A DNA stretch of 64,000 nucleotides from Nocardioides carbamazepini. Lineage in GTDB: Bacteria; Actinomycetota; Actinomycetes; Propionibacteriales; Nocardioidaceae. A model generated the notes under the pieces. It did not search any database. It was not told the origin of the DNA and saw only the letters and a list, made by a program, of their open reading frames with translations. Made by a program: the position numbers and the translations under genes. Positions 26,513 to 35,106 of the stretch are shown here, piece by piece (position 1 is the first letter of the stretch; every line of letters begins with the position of its first letter). The DNA is taken from the NCBI RefSeq assembly GCF_024614185.1, contig NZ_JAHTLF010000016.1:992001-1056000 (forward strand). The letters are read 5' to 3'.

Positions 26513-26553
26513 GAGCGACTCCTTGGGCGAGGGACTCAAATAGAATCCGTGTA

Positions 26554-26583
26554 GTGACAGATAGGATGCAATCTGCTTAGAGT
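26554..26583 (+). promoter_or_regulatory. Putative ABC-operon promoter with internal operator motif
   Basis: GTGACA (26554-26559) and TAGAGT (26578-26583) are 18 bp apart. The GGATGCAATC motif at 26564-26573 lies in the spacer, where a bound repressor would block polymerase. The motif also serves the divergent gamma-glutamyltransferase gene by position. Confidence 0.5.
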
Positions 26584-26638
26584 GTAGTGCAACACCCATT
26601 CGCGGAGCTCCGGGACCGCGCACGAGAGCCGAGGAACA

Positions 26639-27826
26639 ATGACTCGATCGAGGATCCGCCAGGGCGTCCTGGCCGTCGCTGCACTGGCCGTTGTCTCAGT
26701 GGCGTCGGGCTGCAGTGACAGTGCCCGGGACAGTGGCACCGACGAGGTGCTGAACGAGACCGTCTCCGCCGACAAGGCCGATGCCATCCTCGACGAGCTC
26801 GGCGCCGGCCCCGCCGAGGAGTGCACCAGCGGAGAGGGGCTGACGCTCGGGTACGCCGCCGTGTGGAGCTCCAATGCCGGCGGCAAGGCTGGCAACGACG
26901 CCTTCAGGGCCGCCGCTGAGGCTTGTGGCGCGACGCCGATGATCGTCGAGGCGAAGGCGGACGACCCGCTCAACACCATGATCACGGCGATGGACCAGAT
27001 CGTGGCGCAGCAGGCCGACGCCGTGTCGTTCTTCCCGCTGAGCGCCGACGTGATGACCGCTCCCAGCGAGCGAGCGGTCAAGGCCGGGATCCCGGTGGTC
27101 GCGGGCGAGATCACGAACTTCGACGGCGCCGCCACGACCTTCCACCAGGACCGGCTCACGGCGTCCGTGAACGCCGCGCGGCTGTTCTGCGAGAAGTTCC
27201 CCGACGGTGGTGACCTGATCTACGGCGCCTACGGCAACCCGCAGCAGGACCTGATCGACATGCAGGTCCGCTTCGAGAAGGAGCTGGACGCCTGCAGCGA
27301 CGGCCGGCTGAGCGTCGTGGGCACCTACTCCAACAAGACCGACGACATCGCGGGCGGACTGAGCACGGCACAGGCCGTCCTCCAGCAGCACCCGGATGCC
27401 GTCGGCGTGGTCGCCTACAGCGACACCAATGCCGTGGCGGCGTCCCGCGCGGCGGACAACCTCGGCATGCGGGACCGGCTGACCATCGTCGGCTACAACG
27501 CCGATGCGATCGGGCTCGACGCCCTGGCGAAGGGCACGATCGACTACACCTTCGCCTGGGGCCTGCCCGAGCAGCAGCAGAAGGCGGTGGAGATCCTCAT
27601 CGCTCTCGCCAAGGGCCAGCCCGCCCCCCGCTACGTCACCGTCTACCCCAAGTGCCTCAGCAGGGGGACCGTCGAGGAGATGCCGTCGATCGCGGTGCGG
27701 ACCGCGGGCATCGCCCAGGGCCGTGACCTCGAGCCGACCGGCATCCAGCCGCTGGTCGAGGGCGACGAGCCGCTGCTCGAAGCGAGCGCCGAGCAGCGCG
27801 AAGCGGTCGCGTGTCCGCTCGACTGA
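26639..27826 (+). CDS. Sugar-type ABC transporter substrate-binding lipoprotein
   Basis: A 395-residue periplasmic-binding-protein-like lipoprotein. The signal peptide ends in VVSVASGCSD, a lipobox with Cys at 25. The body is the type I fold of RbsB-like proteins (LGYAAVWSSNAGGKAGNDAFRAAAEACGATPMIVEA, DAVSFFPLSADVM, VGVVAYSDTNAVAASRAADNLGM, IVGYNADAIGLDALAKGTIDYTFAW). It starts the operon that includes the ATPase, permease, hydrolase and oxidoreductases. The transporter family is sugar-like, but the neighbours suggest that the ligand need not be a sugar. Confidence 0.9.
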   Translation: MTRSRIRQGVLAVAALAVVSVASGCSDSARDSGTDEVLNETVSADKADAILDELGAGPAEECTSGEGLTLGYAAVWSSNAGGKAGNDAFRAAAEACGATPMIVEAKADDPLNTMITAMDQIVAQQADAVSFFPLSADVMTAPSERAVKAGIPVVAGEITNFDGAATTFHQDRLTASVNAARLFCEKFPDGGDLIYGAYGNPQQDLIDMQVRFEKELDACSDGRLSVVGTYSNKTDDIAGGLSTAQAVLQQHPDAVGVVAYSDTNAVAASRAADNLGMRDRLTIVGYNADAIGLDALAKGTIDYTFAWGLPEQQQKAVEILIALAKGQPAPRYVTVYPKCLSRGTVEEMPSIAVRTAGIAQGRDLEPTGIQPLVEGDEPLLEASAEQREAVACPLD

Positions 27827-27869
27827 CCGGCCACGACCGGGACCGAACCGAGAAGGGAGCGGAAGGGCG

Positions 27870-29441
27870 ATGACCAGCACGGACGGCGGGGGCGACCTCC
27901 TGCTGAGGATGACCGCGGTGAGCAAGCGCTTCCCCGGGGTCCAGGCGCTGGACGGCGTCCATCTCGACGTACGACGTGGCGAGGTCGTCGGACTGGTGGG
28001 GGAGAACGGCTCCGGGAAGTCGACGCTGCTCAAGATCGCCGCCGGGCGGTACGCCGCCGACGCCGGAGAGCTGTGGTTCGACGGACGTGCCCGCTCCCCG
28101 TACTCACCGGCGACGGCGCTCGACCTCGGCATCGCGCTGATCGCCCAGGAGGTGCAGGTGCAGCCGCGGCTCACCGTCGCCGAGAACCTGCTCGACGGCC
28201 GCCCGCCGCGGCGCCTGGGGTTGATCGACTGGCGACGGGCGAACCGGGCCGCGGAGAGGGAGCTCGCCGAGCTCGACCTGCCGCTGAGCCCCACCGCCCT
28301 CGTCGGGGACCTGCCGTTGCACCAGCAGCAGATGCTCGCCATCGCGCGCGTCGTGCGCCGGCAGCCGCGCCTGGTCCTGTTCGACGAGCCGACCAGCTCG
28401 CTGACCGGCGAGGAGACCGAGCACGTGTACGCGATGATCCGGGGCCTCGCGGAGCGCGGCGCGGGCGTCGTCTACATCACGCATCGGCTGCGCGAGTACT
28501 TCGATCTCACCGACCGAGTGACGGTGTTGCGTGACGGACGCGACGTCGGCGTCCGCGAGACGGCGTCGGTCGACGAGTCCGAGCTGGTCCGGATGATGGT
28601 CGGTCGGCAGCAGGTGGCGATCTTCGAGCGCCCCGCGGCCAAGGACACCGAGGACCTGACCGACGCGCCGCCGCTGCTCGAGGTCACCAGTCTGAGCAGC
28701 GCTCGGCTGGCAGCCGTCGACCTCCAGGTCCGTGCCGGCGAGATCCTGGGGATCGCCGGGCAGGCCGGAGCGGGGCGCACCAGTCTCGCGGAGACCCTCT
28801 TCGGGCGCTGGCCGCACACGGGCACCGTACGGGTCGCCGGCCGGCAGGTCTCGCTGAGCTCGCCCCGCACGGCGATCGACGCCGGCATCGCGCTCGTGCC
28901 CGAGGACCGCAAACGGGCGGGCCTGGTGCTGTCGATGTCGGTCCAGGAGAACCTGGCGATGGCGTCACTGGCCCGGCGCGCCAGGTGGGGGATCCGGCAC
29001 CCGGCGCCGGAGGGCGCCGCCACGGCACGGATCGCTCGTGAGCTCTCCATCAAGGCAGCCGGCCTCGACGTCGCCGCCGGCACCCTGAGCGGCGGCAACC
29101 AGCAGAAGATCGCCATCGGCAAGTGGCTCCTCAACGACCCGAGGGTGCTGGTGCTCGACGAGCCGACGCGAGGCGTCGACGTCGGCGCCAAGGCGGAGAT
29201 CTACGCCTTGGTCGAGGAGCTCGCCCGACGAGGGCTCGCGGTCGTGGTGGTGTCCTCGGAGCTCCTAGAGGTGCTCCGGCTCGCCCACCGCGTGGTCGTG
29301 ATGGCCAAGGGGCGCGTCGTCGGCGAGGAGCAGGGCGCGGCGGCAACAGAGGAGTCGATCACCCGGTTGGCGTTCACCGCACCGGAACCGGAACACCACA
29401 GGAAGGCAGCAGGATGGGCTCTAGCGAGGACACCACGGTGA
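27870..29441 (+). CDS. Sugar-type ABC transporter ATPase (two nucleotide-binding domains)
   Basis: A 523-residue RbsA/MglA-type protein with two fused ABC domains. Domain 1 has Walker A GENGSGKST (about 45), Walker B LVLFDEPTS and a degenerate signature (LPLHQQQ). Domain 2 has a non-canonical P-loop GQAGAGRTS but a full LSGGNQQK signature and VLVLDEPTRGVD, the usual asymmetry of this family. GAAGGG precedes the ATG. It overlaps the permease start by 28 bases, so translation is coupled. Confidence 0.93.
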   Translation: MTSTDGGGDLLLRMTAVSKRFPGVQALDGVHLDVRRGEVVGLVGENGSGKSTLLKIAAGRYAADAGELWFDGRARSPYSPATALDLGIALIAQEVQVQPRLTVAENLLDGRPPRRLGLIDWRRANRAAERELAELDLPLSPTALVGDLPLHQQQMLAIARVVRRQPRLVLFDEPTSSLTGEETEHVYAMIRGLAERGAGVVYITHRLREYFDLTDRVTVLRDGRDVGVRETASVDESELVRMMVGRQQVAIFERPAAKDTEDLTDAPPLLEVTSLSSARLAAVDLQVRAGEILGIAGQAGAGRTSLAETLFGRWPHTGTVRVAGRQVSLSSPRTAIDAGIALVPEDRKRAGLVLSMSVQENLAMASLARRARWGIRHPAPEGAATARIARELSIKAAGLDVAAGTLSGGNQQKIAIGKWLLNDPRVLVLDEPTRGVDVGAKAEIYALVEELARRGLAVVVVSSELLEVLRLAHRVVVMAKGRVVGEEQGAAATEESITRLAFTAPEPEHHRKAAGWALARTPR

Positions 29442-30457
29442 GGACGGACGTCGAGTCGCTCACGGCCGACCGGCCGACCACCGGCACGGGCTGGCGGCAT
29501 CGCTTGAGCGGGAGCAGCGCACCGGCGTACGCCGTCGCGGGCCTGCTCGTGCTCGTGGTCGTGGTGGAGCTCCTGACCGAGCCCAACTTCTCCTCCTCGT
29601 CCAACATCACCAACCTGCTGCGCACCGGCGCGGTTCCGATGCTGCTGTGTGTCGGGATGACGATGGTGATTCTCACCGGCGGGATCGACCTGTCCATGGG
29701 CGCGATCCTGAGCGTCTGCGGGATCGCCTACGCCAAGCTCGTGATGGAGGGCCTCACTCCCGAGCTGGCCCTCGTGCTCACGGTGCTGCTGGGAGCCGCC
29801 ATCGGCTTCCTCGTCAACGGACTGCTGATCGGGAGGGTCGGGCTCTCGTTCTTCGTCGTCACACTGGCGAGCGCCTCGCTGCTGAGTGGGTTCGCGCTGC
29901 TCTGGTCGGGCAACCGTCAGTACGACCTGTCCTGGGACGGCGTCGCCCGGACCCTCGGCAACGACGCCCTCGGCGGCGTGCTGCCCTATGGCGCCATGAT
30001 CGCCGTGCTGGCCGTCGTCGTCGCCGGCGTCGTGCTGACCTACACGGTGTTCGGCCGCTCTGTGTATGCCATCGGTGGAAACCCGGAGGCCGCGCAGCTC
30101 TCCGGGATCCGGTCGCAGTGGGTCGTGCCGGCGGTGTACGGCGTCAGCGGCGCCTGCGCCGGCCTGGCCGGCGTGATGATGATCGGCCGTCAGACGATCG
30201 CCGATCCGACGGCCGGCAACAACACGATCGTGCTCTATGTCGTGGCGGCGACGCTGCTGGCGGGGGTCTCGATCACGGGCGGCAGCGGGTCGGTGTTCGC
30301 CGCGCTGATCGGTACGGCATTCCTCCAGGTGCTGGCCAATGCGCTCGCCCTTCGCGGGTTCAACAACTCCTGGCAAATGGTGGTCACCGGCGCGATCCTG
30401 CTGGTGGCCGTGTACCTCGACCGGGTACGCCAACGACTCCTGGCCCGCGGGGCCTGA
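29414..30457 (+). CDS. Sugar-type ABC transporter permease
   Basis: A 347-residue RbsC/BPD_transp_2-family permease with about ten membrane segments. The diagnostic TGGIDLSMGAIL is present in the family's conserved loop, along with YAIGGNPEAAQLSGIR and the late LLAGVSITGGSGSVFAALIG. The ATG lies inside the end of the ATPase gene, with GCAGGA just upstream. It pairs with the preceding lipoprotein and ATPase to form a complete importer. Confidence 0.93.
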   Translation: MGSSEDTTVRTDVESLTADRPTTGTGWRHRLSGSSAPAYAVAGLLVLVVVVELLTEPNFSSSSNITNLLRTGAVPMLLCVGMTMVILTGGIDLSMGAILSVCGIAYAKLVMEGLTPELALVLTVLLGAAIGFLVNGLLIGRVGLSFFVVTLASASLLSGFALLWSGNRQYDLSWDGVARTLGNDALGGVLPYGAMIAVLAVVVAGVVLTYTVFGRSVYAIGGNPEAAQLSGIRSQWVVPAVYGVSGACAGLAGVMMIGRQTIADPTAGNNTIVLYVVAATLLAGVSITGGSGSVFAALIGTAFLQVLANALALRGFNNSWQMVVTGAILLVAVYLDRVRQRLLARGA

Positions 30458-30487
30458 CCCACACCACCGATGAGAGAGGCACCATCC

Positions 30488-31558
30488 GTGAGCTCCACCG
30501 AGACGCCCGACGCGGGCGTCGCCGAGATGGCGGCAGCGACCCGCTCCCGCGCGGTCGCGGCCGGCATCGACGTCCACGAGTACGACGCCGTGACCGGCGC
30601 CCTGACCTCGCTCGACCGATGGTGCGACAGCTTCCGCGACGTCGCGGCGGGCTATGTGCGCACCGGCGTGGCGGCCCGCGAGAAGGGGCTGGCCGTCACG
30701 AGCGGCGAGGCCTTCCTGGCCGCATCGGCCTGGTACTACTTCGCCGGGTCGTGGCCGAGCTCCCGCACCAGCACCTACCAGGAGGCGGCGCAGGCCCAGT
30801 CCGCCGCGCTCGCCGTCCTCGACCCGGGTGCCGAGCGACTCGAGGGTGACCTGTTCCGTGGCATCCTCCGTCGCCCGGCGAGCGACTCCGCCGCGCTGGT
30901 CGTGCTCGTCCCCGGACTCGACGGCGCGAAGGAGGAGCTGTGGTCGTTGGCCGAGGCGCTCCTGGCCCGCGGCTGCGCGACCCTCGTGCTGGACGGCCCG
31001 GGACAGGGTGAGCTCGTCGGCGTGCAGCCACCGACGACCGACTACCCGGCGGTCGTCCGGGAGGCGCTGGACGTGGCGTCGGCGCGCCTCGAGGACGAGG
31101 GGCGGGACGTCCGCGCCGGCATCCTCGCCTGCAGCCTCGGCGGGCTGTACGCGACCGCGACCCTCGCCACAGAGCCGCGGCTGCGGGCCGGTGTGGTCGT
31201 CAGCGGCCTGGTGAAGATCCCCCCTTACGACGCCCTACCGCCGCTGATCCAGGGACTCCTGACGGTGCGGGCCGGCGACGAGGAGGGTGCCCGTCGCTTC
31301 ACCGAGTCCCTCGACGTCACCGACGCCGCGCTCGCGATCGACGTTCCGCTCCTGGTCGTCGACGGCGATGCCGACCCCCTCGTCCACGGCGACTTCACCG
31401 GCCGGTGGCTCGCCGAGCACGTCCCGGGCGCGGAACGCCGCGTCGTCGCCGGCGGTGACCACAACATCGCGAACGCCCGAGCGCGCTGGCTCCCGGCCGC
31501 GGCGGACTGGCTCGCACAGCAGCTCGACGCGCCCGTCGTCCGTGCCGTCCGGGCCTGA
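30488..31558 (+). CDS. Alpha/beta hydrolase, DHPON-hydrolase/FrsA-like
   Basis: A 356-residue hydrolase with an N-terminal helical region and an alpha/beta hydrolase core. The oxyanion loop is VPGLDGAKEELW, the nucleophile elbow is ACSLGGLYA (Ala in place of the first Gly), the acid is in VDGDADPLVH and the base His in GGDHNIANARARWLP. This layout resembles 2,6-dihydroxypseudooxynicotine hydrolase and other C-C or ester hydrolases of heterocycle breakdown. A GTG after GAGAGG is preferred to an ATG six codons earlier. Its place behind the importer suggests cleavage of the imported compound or a product. Confidence 0.8.
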   Translation: MSSTETPDAGVAEMAAATRSRAVAAGIDVHEYDAVTGALTSLDRWCDSFRDVAAGYVRTGVAAREKGLAVTSGEAFLAASAWYYFAGSWPSSRTSTYQEAAQAQSAALAVLDPGAERLEGDLFRGILRRPASDSAALVVLVPGLDGAKEELWSLAEALLARGCATLVLDGPGQGELVGVQPPTTDYPAVVREALDVASARLEDEGRDVRAGILACSLGGLYATATLATEPRLRAGVVVSGLVKIPPYDALPPLIQGLLTVRAGDEEGARRFTESLDVTDAALAIDVPLLVVDGDADPLVHGDFTGRWLAEHVPGAERRVVAGGDHNIANARARWLPAAADWLAQQLDAPVVRAVRA

Positions 31559-31589
31559 CCCCTACCACCATCCGACACAGGAGGAATCG

Positions 31590-32459
31590 ATGAACAGCTC
31601 GTTCGAAGGGAAGGTCGCCTTCATCACCGGCGGGGCCCGAGGACAGGGGCGCGAGGCTGCCCTCGAGTTCGCGCGCCGGGGCGCGGACGTCGTCGTGGTC
31701 GACATCGCGGCCGACATCGCCAGCGTGCCCTACCCGCTCGCCTCGAAGGAGGACCTGGAGCAGACCCGGGCCCTGGTCGAGGCGGAGGGGCGCGCGTGCC
31801 TCGCGCTGGTCGCGGACGTCCGCGACCAGTCCGCCCTCGACGAGGCGGTGGCCGCGACGGTCGACCGGTTCGGTCGCATCGACGCCCTGCTCGTCAACGC
31901 GGGCATCTACGACTGGTCCGACAAGCCGTTGTGGGAGACCCCCGAGGCGGCCTGGGCCGACCAGATCGGGGTCTGCCTCGAGGGGGCGTGGCGGACGGCC
32001 AGGTCGGTCGCACCGGTGATGGTCGAGCAGCAGAGCGGGGCCATCGTCTTCACCTCCTCGAACGTCGGTGTCGAGGGCGCACCCTGCAGCGCGCCGTACG
32101 TCGCCGCGAAGCACGGGGTGATCGGGCTGATGCGGGTGGCCGCGTTGGAGCTCGGCAACCACAACGTGCGCGTCAACGCGCTGCTGCCCTCGACGACGGA
32201 CACGCTGATCAACGACCACCCGGCGGGGTGGCGGCGCGCCAGCGGCAAGCCGGACGGGACGCGTGAGGACTACCTCGACGCGGTCCACCAGTGGACGGCG
32301 ATGCGCAACGTCGGCGTACTGCCCGCCCGGGCGGCGGCCCTCGCCGCCATCTGGCTCTGCTCCGACGACGCCGCGTTCGTGCACGGGGTCCAGCTGCCCG
32401 TCGACGCCGGGCACCTCGTGCTCCCCGGCATGAACCCGTGGCCGGTGCGCGATGCCTGA
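31590..32459 (+). CDS. SDR-family oxidoreductase of the mycofactocin-coupled type
   Basis: A 289-residue short-chain dehydrogenase. VAFITGGARGQGREAALEFARRGADVVVVDI is the GGARGQGR nicotinamide motif, and the insert IASVPYPLASKEDLEQTRALVEAEGR is the hallmark of SDRs thought to keep their NAD bound and exchange electrons with mycofactocin. Catalytic Ser is in FTSSNVG, with YVAAKHG (Y-x3-K). A GGAGG site precedes the ATG. It overlaps the MDR gene by 8 bases. Role: oxidation of an alcohol in this pathway. Confidence 0.88.
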   Translation: MNSSFEGKVAFITGGARGQGREAALEFARRGADVVVVDIAADIASVPYPLASKEDLEQTRALVEAEGRACLALVADVRDQSALDEAVAATVDRFGRIDALLVNAGIYDWSDKPLWETPEAAWADQIGVCLEGAWRTARSVAPVMVEQQSGAIVFTSSNVGVEGAPCSAPYVAAKHGVIGLMRVAALELGNHNVRVNALLPSTTDTLINDHPAGWRRASGKPDGTREDYLDAVHQWTAMRNVGVLPARAAALAAIWLCSDDAAFVHGVQLPVDAGHLVLPGMNPWPVRDA

Positions 32460-33396
32460 GCCGACCATGCGGGCCCTGGTCCGTGACGCGTCCACCGAGG
32501 CCGGTGTCCGTCTCACGGCCGGGGTACCGATCCCGGTGCCGCGGCCGGACGAGGCGCTGGTGCGCACGACTGCCATCGGCCTGAACTTCGGTGAGGTGAA
32601 CGCCGGCATCTTCGATCTTCCCGACCGCACGGTGCCGGGCTGGGACTCGGCGGGGATCGTCGTACGTGCGGCTGCCGACGGCTCGGGGCCCCCGGAAGGC
32701 GCCCTGGTCGTGACGCACGGGGGGCTCGGTGGCTGGGCCGAGCTCCGCGCCGTCCCGACCACCTGGCTCGGCACGGCCGCACCAGGGACCGACCCGGTCG
32801 CCCTCGCGACCCTCCCCGTCGCCGCGACGACCGCGCTGCGGGCACTCCAGATCACCGGAACCCTCGGCAGGCGGATCCTGGTCACCGGGGCCAGCGGCGG
32901 CGTGGGTCGGTTCGCCGTGCAGCTGGCGCACCGCGGAGGCGCGTACGTCGTCGCGTCGACCACGAGCCCGACGGAGCTCGGGCCGCGACTCCGCGAGCTC
33001 GGCGCGGCCGAGGTCGTGAGCCACCCGAGCGAGGTCGACGGTCGCCTCGACGGCGTCGTCGACCTGGTCGCGGGTGACCAGCTCGTCGCGGGCTACCTGG
33101 CGCTGCGGCCAGGAGGGGTGCTGGTGGCGATCGGGCACGCCACCGTGACGGAGACCGTCTTCCCGATCGGCGCGTTCCACGCCCACGGCGGCCTCCACGA
33201 CCGCCGGCTCGTGACCTTCCACCTGCACGGAGGTGCTCCGGTGGGCGACGACCTCAGCCTGCTGGCGACGGAGGTCGCCGAGGGTCGGCTGGACGCCGAG
33301 GTCACCTGGCGCGGCCCGTGGGACGACCATGCGACGCCGTTCGCCCTGCTGCGCCAGCGTGGCCTGCGCGGCAAGGCCGTCCTCGAGGTCGGATGA
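32452..33396 (+). CDS. Zinc-independent MDR / quinone-oxidoreductase-like enzyme
   Basis: A 314-residue medium-chain dehydrogenase/reductase. The GroES-like N-domain contains ALVRTTAIGLNFGEVNAGIFDLPDRTVPGWDSAGIV, without catalytic-zinc cysteines. The Rossmann motif is ILVTGASGGVGRFAVQLAHRGGA. The style is that of quinone oxidoreductases and enoyl reductases that use NADPH. It overlaps the SDR upstream and the DUF1275 gene downstream (ATGA), so it is a firm operon member. Confidence 0.87.
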   Translation: MPEPTMRALVRDASTEAGVRLTAGVPIPVPRPDEALVRTTAIGLNFGEVNAGIFDLPDRTVPGWDSAGIVVRAAADGSGPPEGALVVTHGGLGGWAELRAVPTTWLGTAAPGTDPVALATLPVAATTALRALQITGTLGRRILVTGASGGVGRFAVQLAHRGGAYVVASTTSPTELGPRLRELGAAEVVSHPSEVDGRLDGVVDLVAGDQLVAGYLALRPGGVLVAIGHATVTETVFPIGAFHAHGGLHDRRLVTFHLHGGAPVGDDLSLLATEVAEGRLDAEVTWRGPWDDHATPFALLRQRGLRGKAVLEVG

Positions 33397-34163
33397 GCGA
33401 GCTGAGCCCTGGCCTGGCGGGGGAGCGACGAGCACCCTCATCCCGAGCAGGCGGCTCCGTGACTGTCGTCGCCGAGCGTTCTCAGCTGTGGGCGATGCTC
33501 GCGCTCACCTTCACGACCGGGATGGTGGACGCGATCGGCTTCCTCGGCCTCGACCGGGTCTTCACCGGCAACATGACCGGCAACGTGGTCATCCTCGGGA
33601 TGGCCGTGACGGGCGCCGGTGACCTGCCGGTCGCGGGCCCGCTCCTCGCGTTGGCCGGATTCCTGGTGGGCGCCGCCATCGGTGGACGCGCGTTGCGTCG
33701 TGCCGAGCCGGGCTGGACACGCGTGACGACCCTGCTGTTCGCGGCAGTGGGAACGATCGTCCTCGCCCTGGGCATCGCGACCGCGGTCGTCGGCACCGAA
33801 CGCGAACCGGTCGCCCTTGCCGTCACGACCGCACTGGGCGCGGCCATGGGGCTACAGGCCGCGACCGCTCGCTTCCTGGCGGTCAAGGATGTGACGACGG
33901 TCGTCGTGACCTCGACGCTCACCGGTCTCGCGGCCGACTCGCGGCTCGGCCTGGGCACCGGGTCCGGCTCCGGGCGCCGACTGCTGGCGGTCCTGGGCAT
34001 CGGCGTCGGTGCGCTCGCGGGTGCGCTCCTGCTGCGGGCCGGACTCGGGTGGTCGCTCGTGGTCGTCGCGGGGATCGTCCTGGCGACCACCCTGATCGCC
34101 GCCAGGTTCCAGACCGGACGGCCCGCGCGGCCGGCTGCGCGACGGACCCGCACTGGAGCCTGA
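33393..34163 (+). CDS. DUF1275 (YoaK-family) membrane protein
   Basis: A 256-residue integral membrane protein with about six hydrophobic segments. TFTTGMVDAIGFLGLDRVFTGNMTGNVVILGMA is the DUF1275 signature. The ATG overlaps the stop of the MDR gene. A longer charged N-terminus (about 25 residues) precedes the first segment; an inner GTG start is possible. The function of the family is unknown. Here it closes the catabolic operon and may export or sense a metabolite. Confidence 0.87.
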   Translation: MSELSPGLAGERRAPSSRAGGSVTVVAERSQLWAMLALTFTTGMVDAIGFLGLDRVFTGNMTGNVVILGMAVTGAGDLPVAGPLLALAGFLVGAAIGGRALRRAEPGWTRVTTLLFAAVGTIVLALGIATAVVGTEREPVALAVTTALGAAMGLQAATARFLAVKDVTTVVVTSTLTGLAADSRLGLGTGSGSGRRLLAVLGIGVGALAGALLLRAGLGWSLVVVAGIVLATTLIAARFQTGRPARPAARRTRTGA

Positions 34164-34193
34164 GCCGTCGCCGTCCCGGAACCCTGCCGCAAG

Positions 34194-34207
34194 TAGAACG
34201 TGTTCTT
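34194..34207. promoter_or_regulatory. KstR-like operator, second copy
   Basis: TAGAACGTGTTCTT fits TNNAACNNGTTNNA except for its last base. It shares the TAGAAC..GTTCT arms with the site at 10536-10549 and lies only 15 bp before the GTG at 34222, so it probably overlaps the promoter. Confidence 0.5.
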
Positions 34208-34221
34208 GTATCGTCGCTCGT

Positions 34222-35106
34222 GTGAGCAGGACCGCGTCCCTCGCCCGAGTGGGCCTGGCCTACGTCATCGCGTTCGGCGTGGCGACGGTGTGGCTGCTGT
34301 GGGGCCCCGACACCCGCTGGCTGTGGCTCGATGGCCTGATCGCCGACGTCCTGGCCACGCTGGTCGTGTTCGCGGCCAGCCGGATCCACCGCAACTCCAG
34401 CTTCTACGACGCGTACTGGAGCGTCCTGCCGCCCTATCTCGCCGGCTACTGGTGGCTCGCCGCCGATGTCGCGCTCGACGACCCGCGGGCCTGGCTGGTG
34501 CTGGGTGTGATCGTCGTGTGGGCGGTGCGGCTGACCGCCAACTGGGTGCGCACCTTCCCCGGACTGCACCACGAGGACTGGCGCTACTCGATGGTCCGGG
34601 AGCGGGCCGGCCGGTTCGAGCTGCTCGCCGACCTCGTCGGCATCCACCTGGTGCCGACGCTCCAGGTCTTCCTCGGCATGGTGCCGGCGTACGTCGTGCT
34701 CACCCGCCCGGGACCGGGGCTCGGCTGGCTGGATGGGGTCGCGCTCGTCGTCGGTCTGGGTGCCGTGCTCCTGGCGCTCGTCGCGGACGCGCAGCTGCGC
34801 GACTTCGTCCGGGAGCGGGCCTCCGGGCAGGTGATGGACCGCGGTCTGTGGGCCTGGTCGCGCCACCCCAACTACCTCGGCGAGATCAGCTTCTGGTGGA
34901 GCCTGGCGCTGTTCGGCGTCGCAGCGTCACCGGGGGACTGGTGGTGGCTTCCGGTCGGTGGCGTCGCGATGGTCGCGATGTTCCTCGGTGCCAGCATCCC
35001 GATGATGGAGAAGCGCAGCCTGGAACGGCGGCCGTCCTACCAGGAGGTGGTCGAGCGGGTGCCGATGCTGGTGCCGCGTCCGCCTCGCCGAGCGCGGGCG
35101 ACGTGA
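34222..35106 (+). CDS. DUF1295 / steroid 5-alpha-reductase-fold membrane protein
   Basis: A 294-residue membrane protein with about seven helices. The C-terminal WAWSRHPNYLGEISFWWSLALFG is the conserved cofactor-binding motif of DUF1295 proteins, which share the steroid 5-alpha-reductase/ICMT fold, and SIPMMEKRSLERRPSYQEVVERVP ends it. The NADPH-dependent reduction of a lipid or sterol double bond is plausible. A KstR-like palindrome right upstream fits a steroid or lipid regulon. The stop overlaps the GTG of the next gene. Confidence 0.85.
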   Translation: MSRTASLARVGLAYVIAFGVATVWLLWGPDTRWLWLDGLIADVLATLVVFAASRIHRNSSFYDAYWSVLPPYLAGYWWLAADVALDDPRAWLVLGVIVVWAVRLTANWVRTFPGLHHEDWRYSMVRERAGRFELLADLVGIHLVPTLQVFLGMVPAYVVLTRPGPGLGWLDGVALVVGLGAVLLALVADAQLRDFVRERASGQVMDRGLWAWSRHPNYLGEISFWWSLALFGVAASPGDWWWLPVGGVAMVAMFLGASIPMMEKRSLERRPSYQEVVERVPMLVPRPPRRARAT

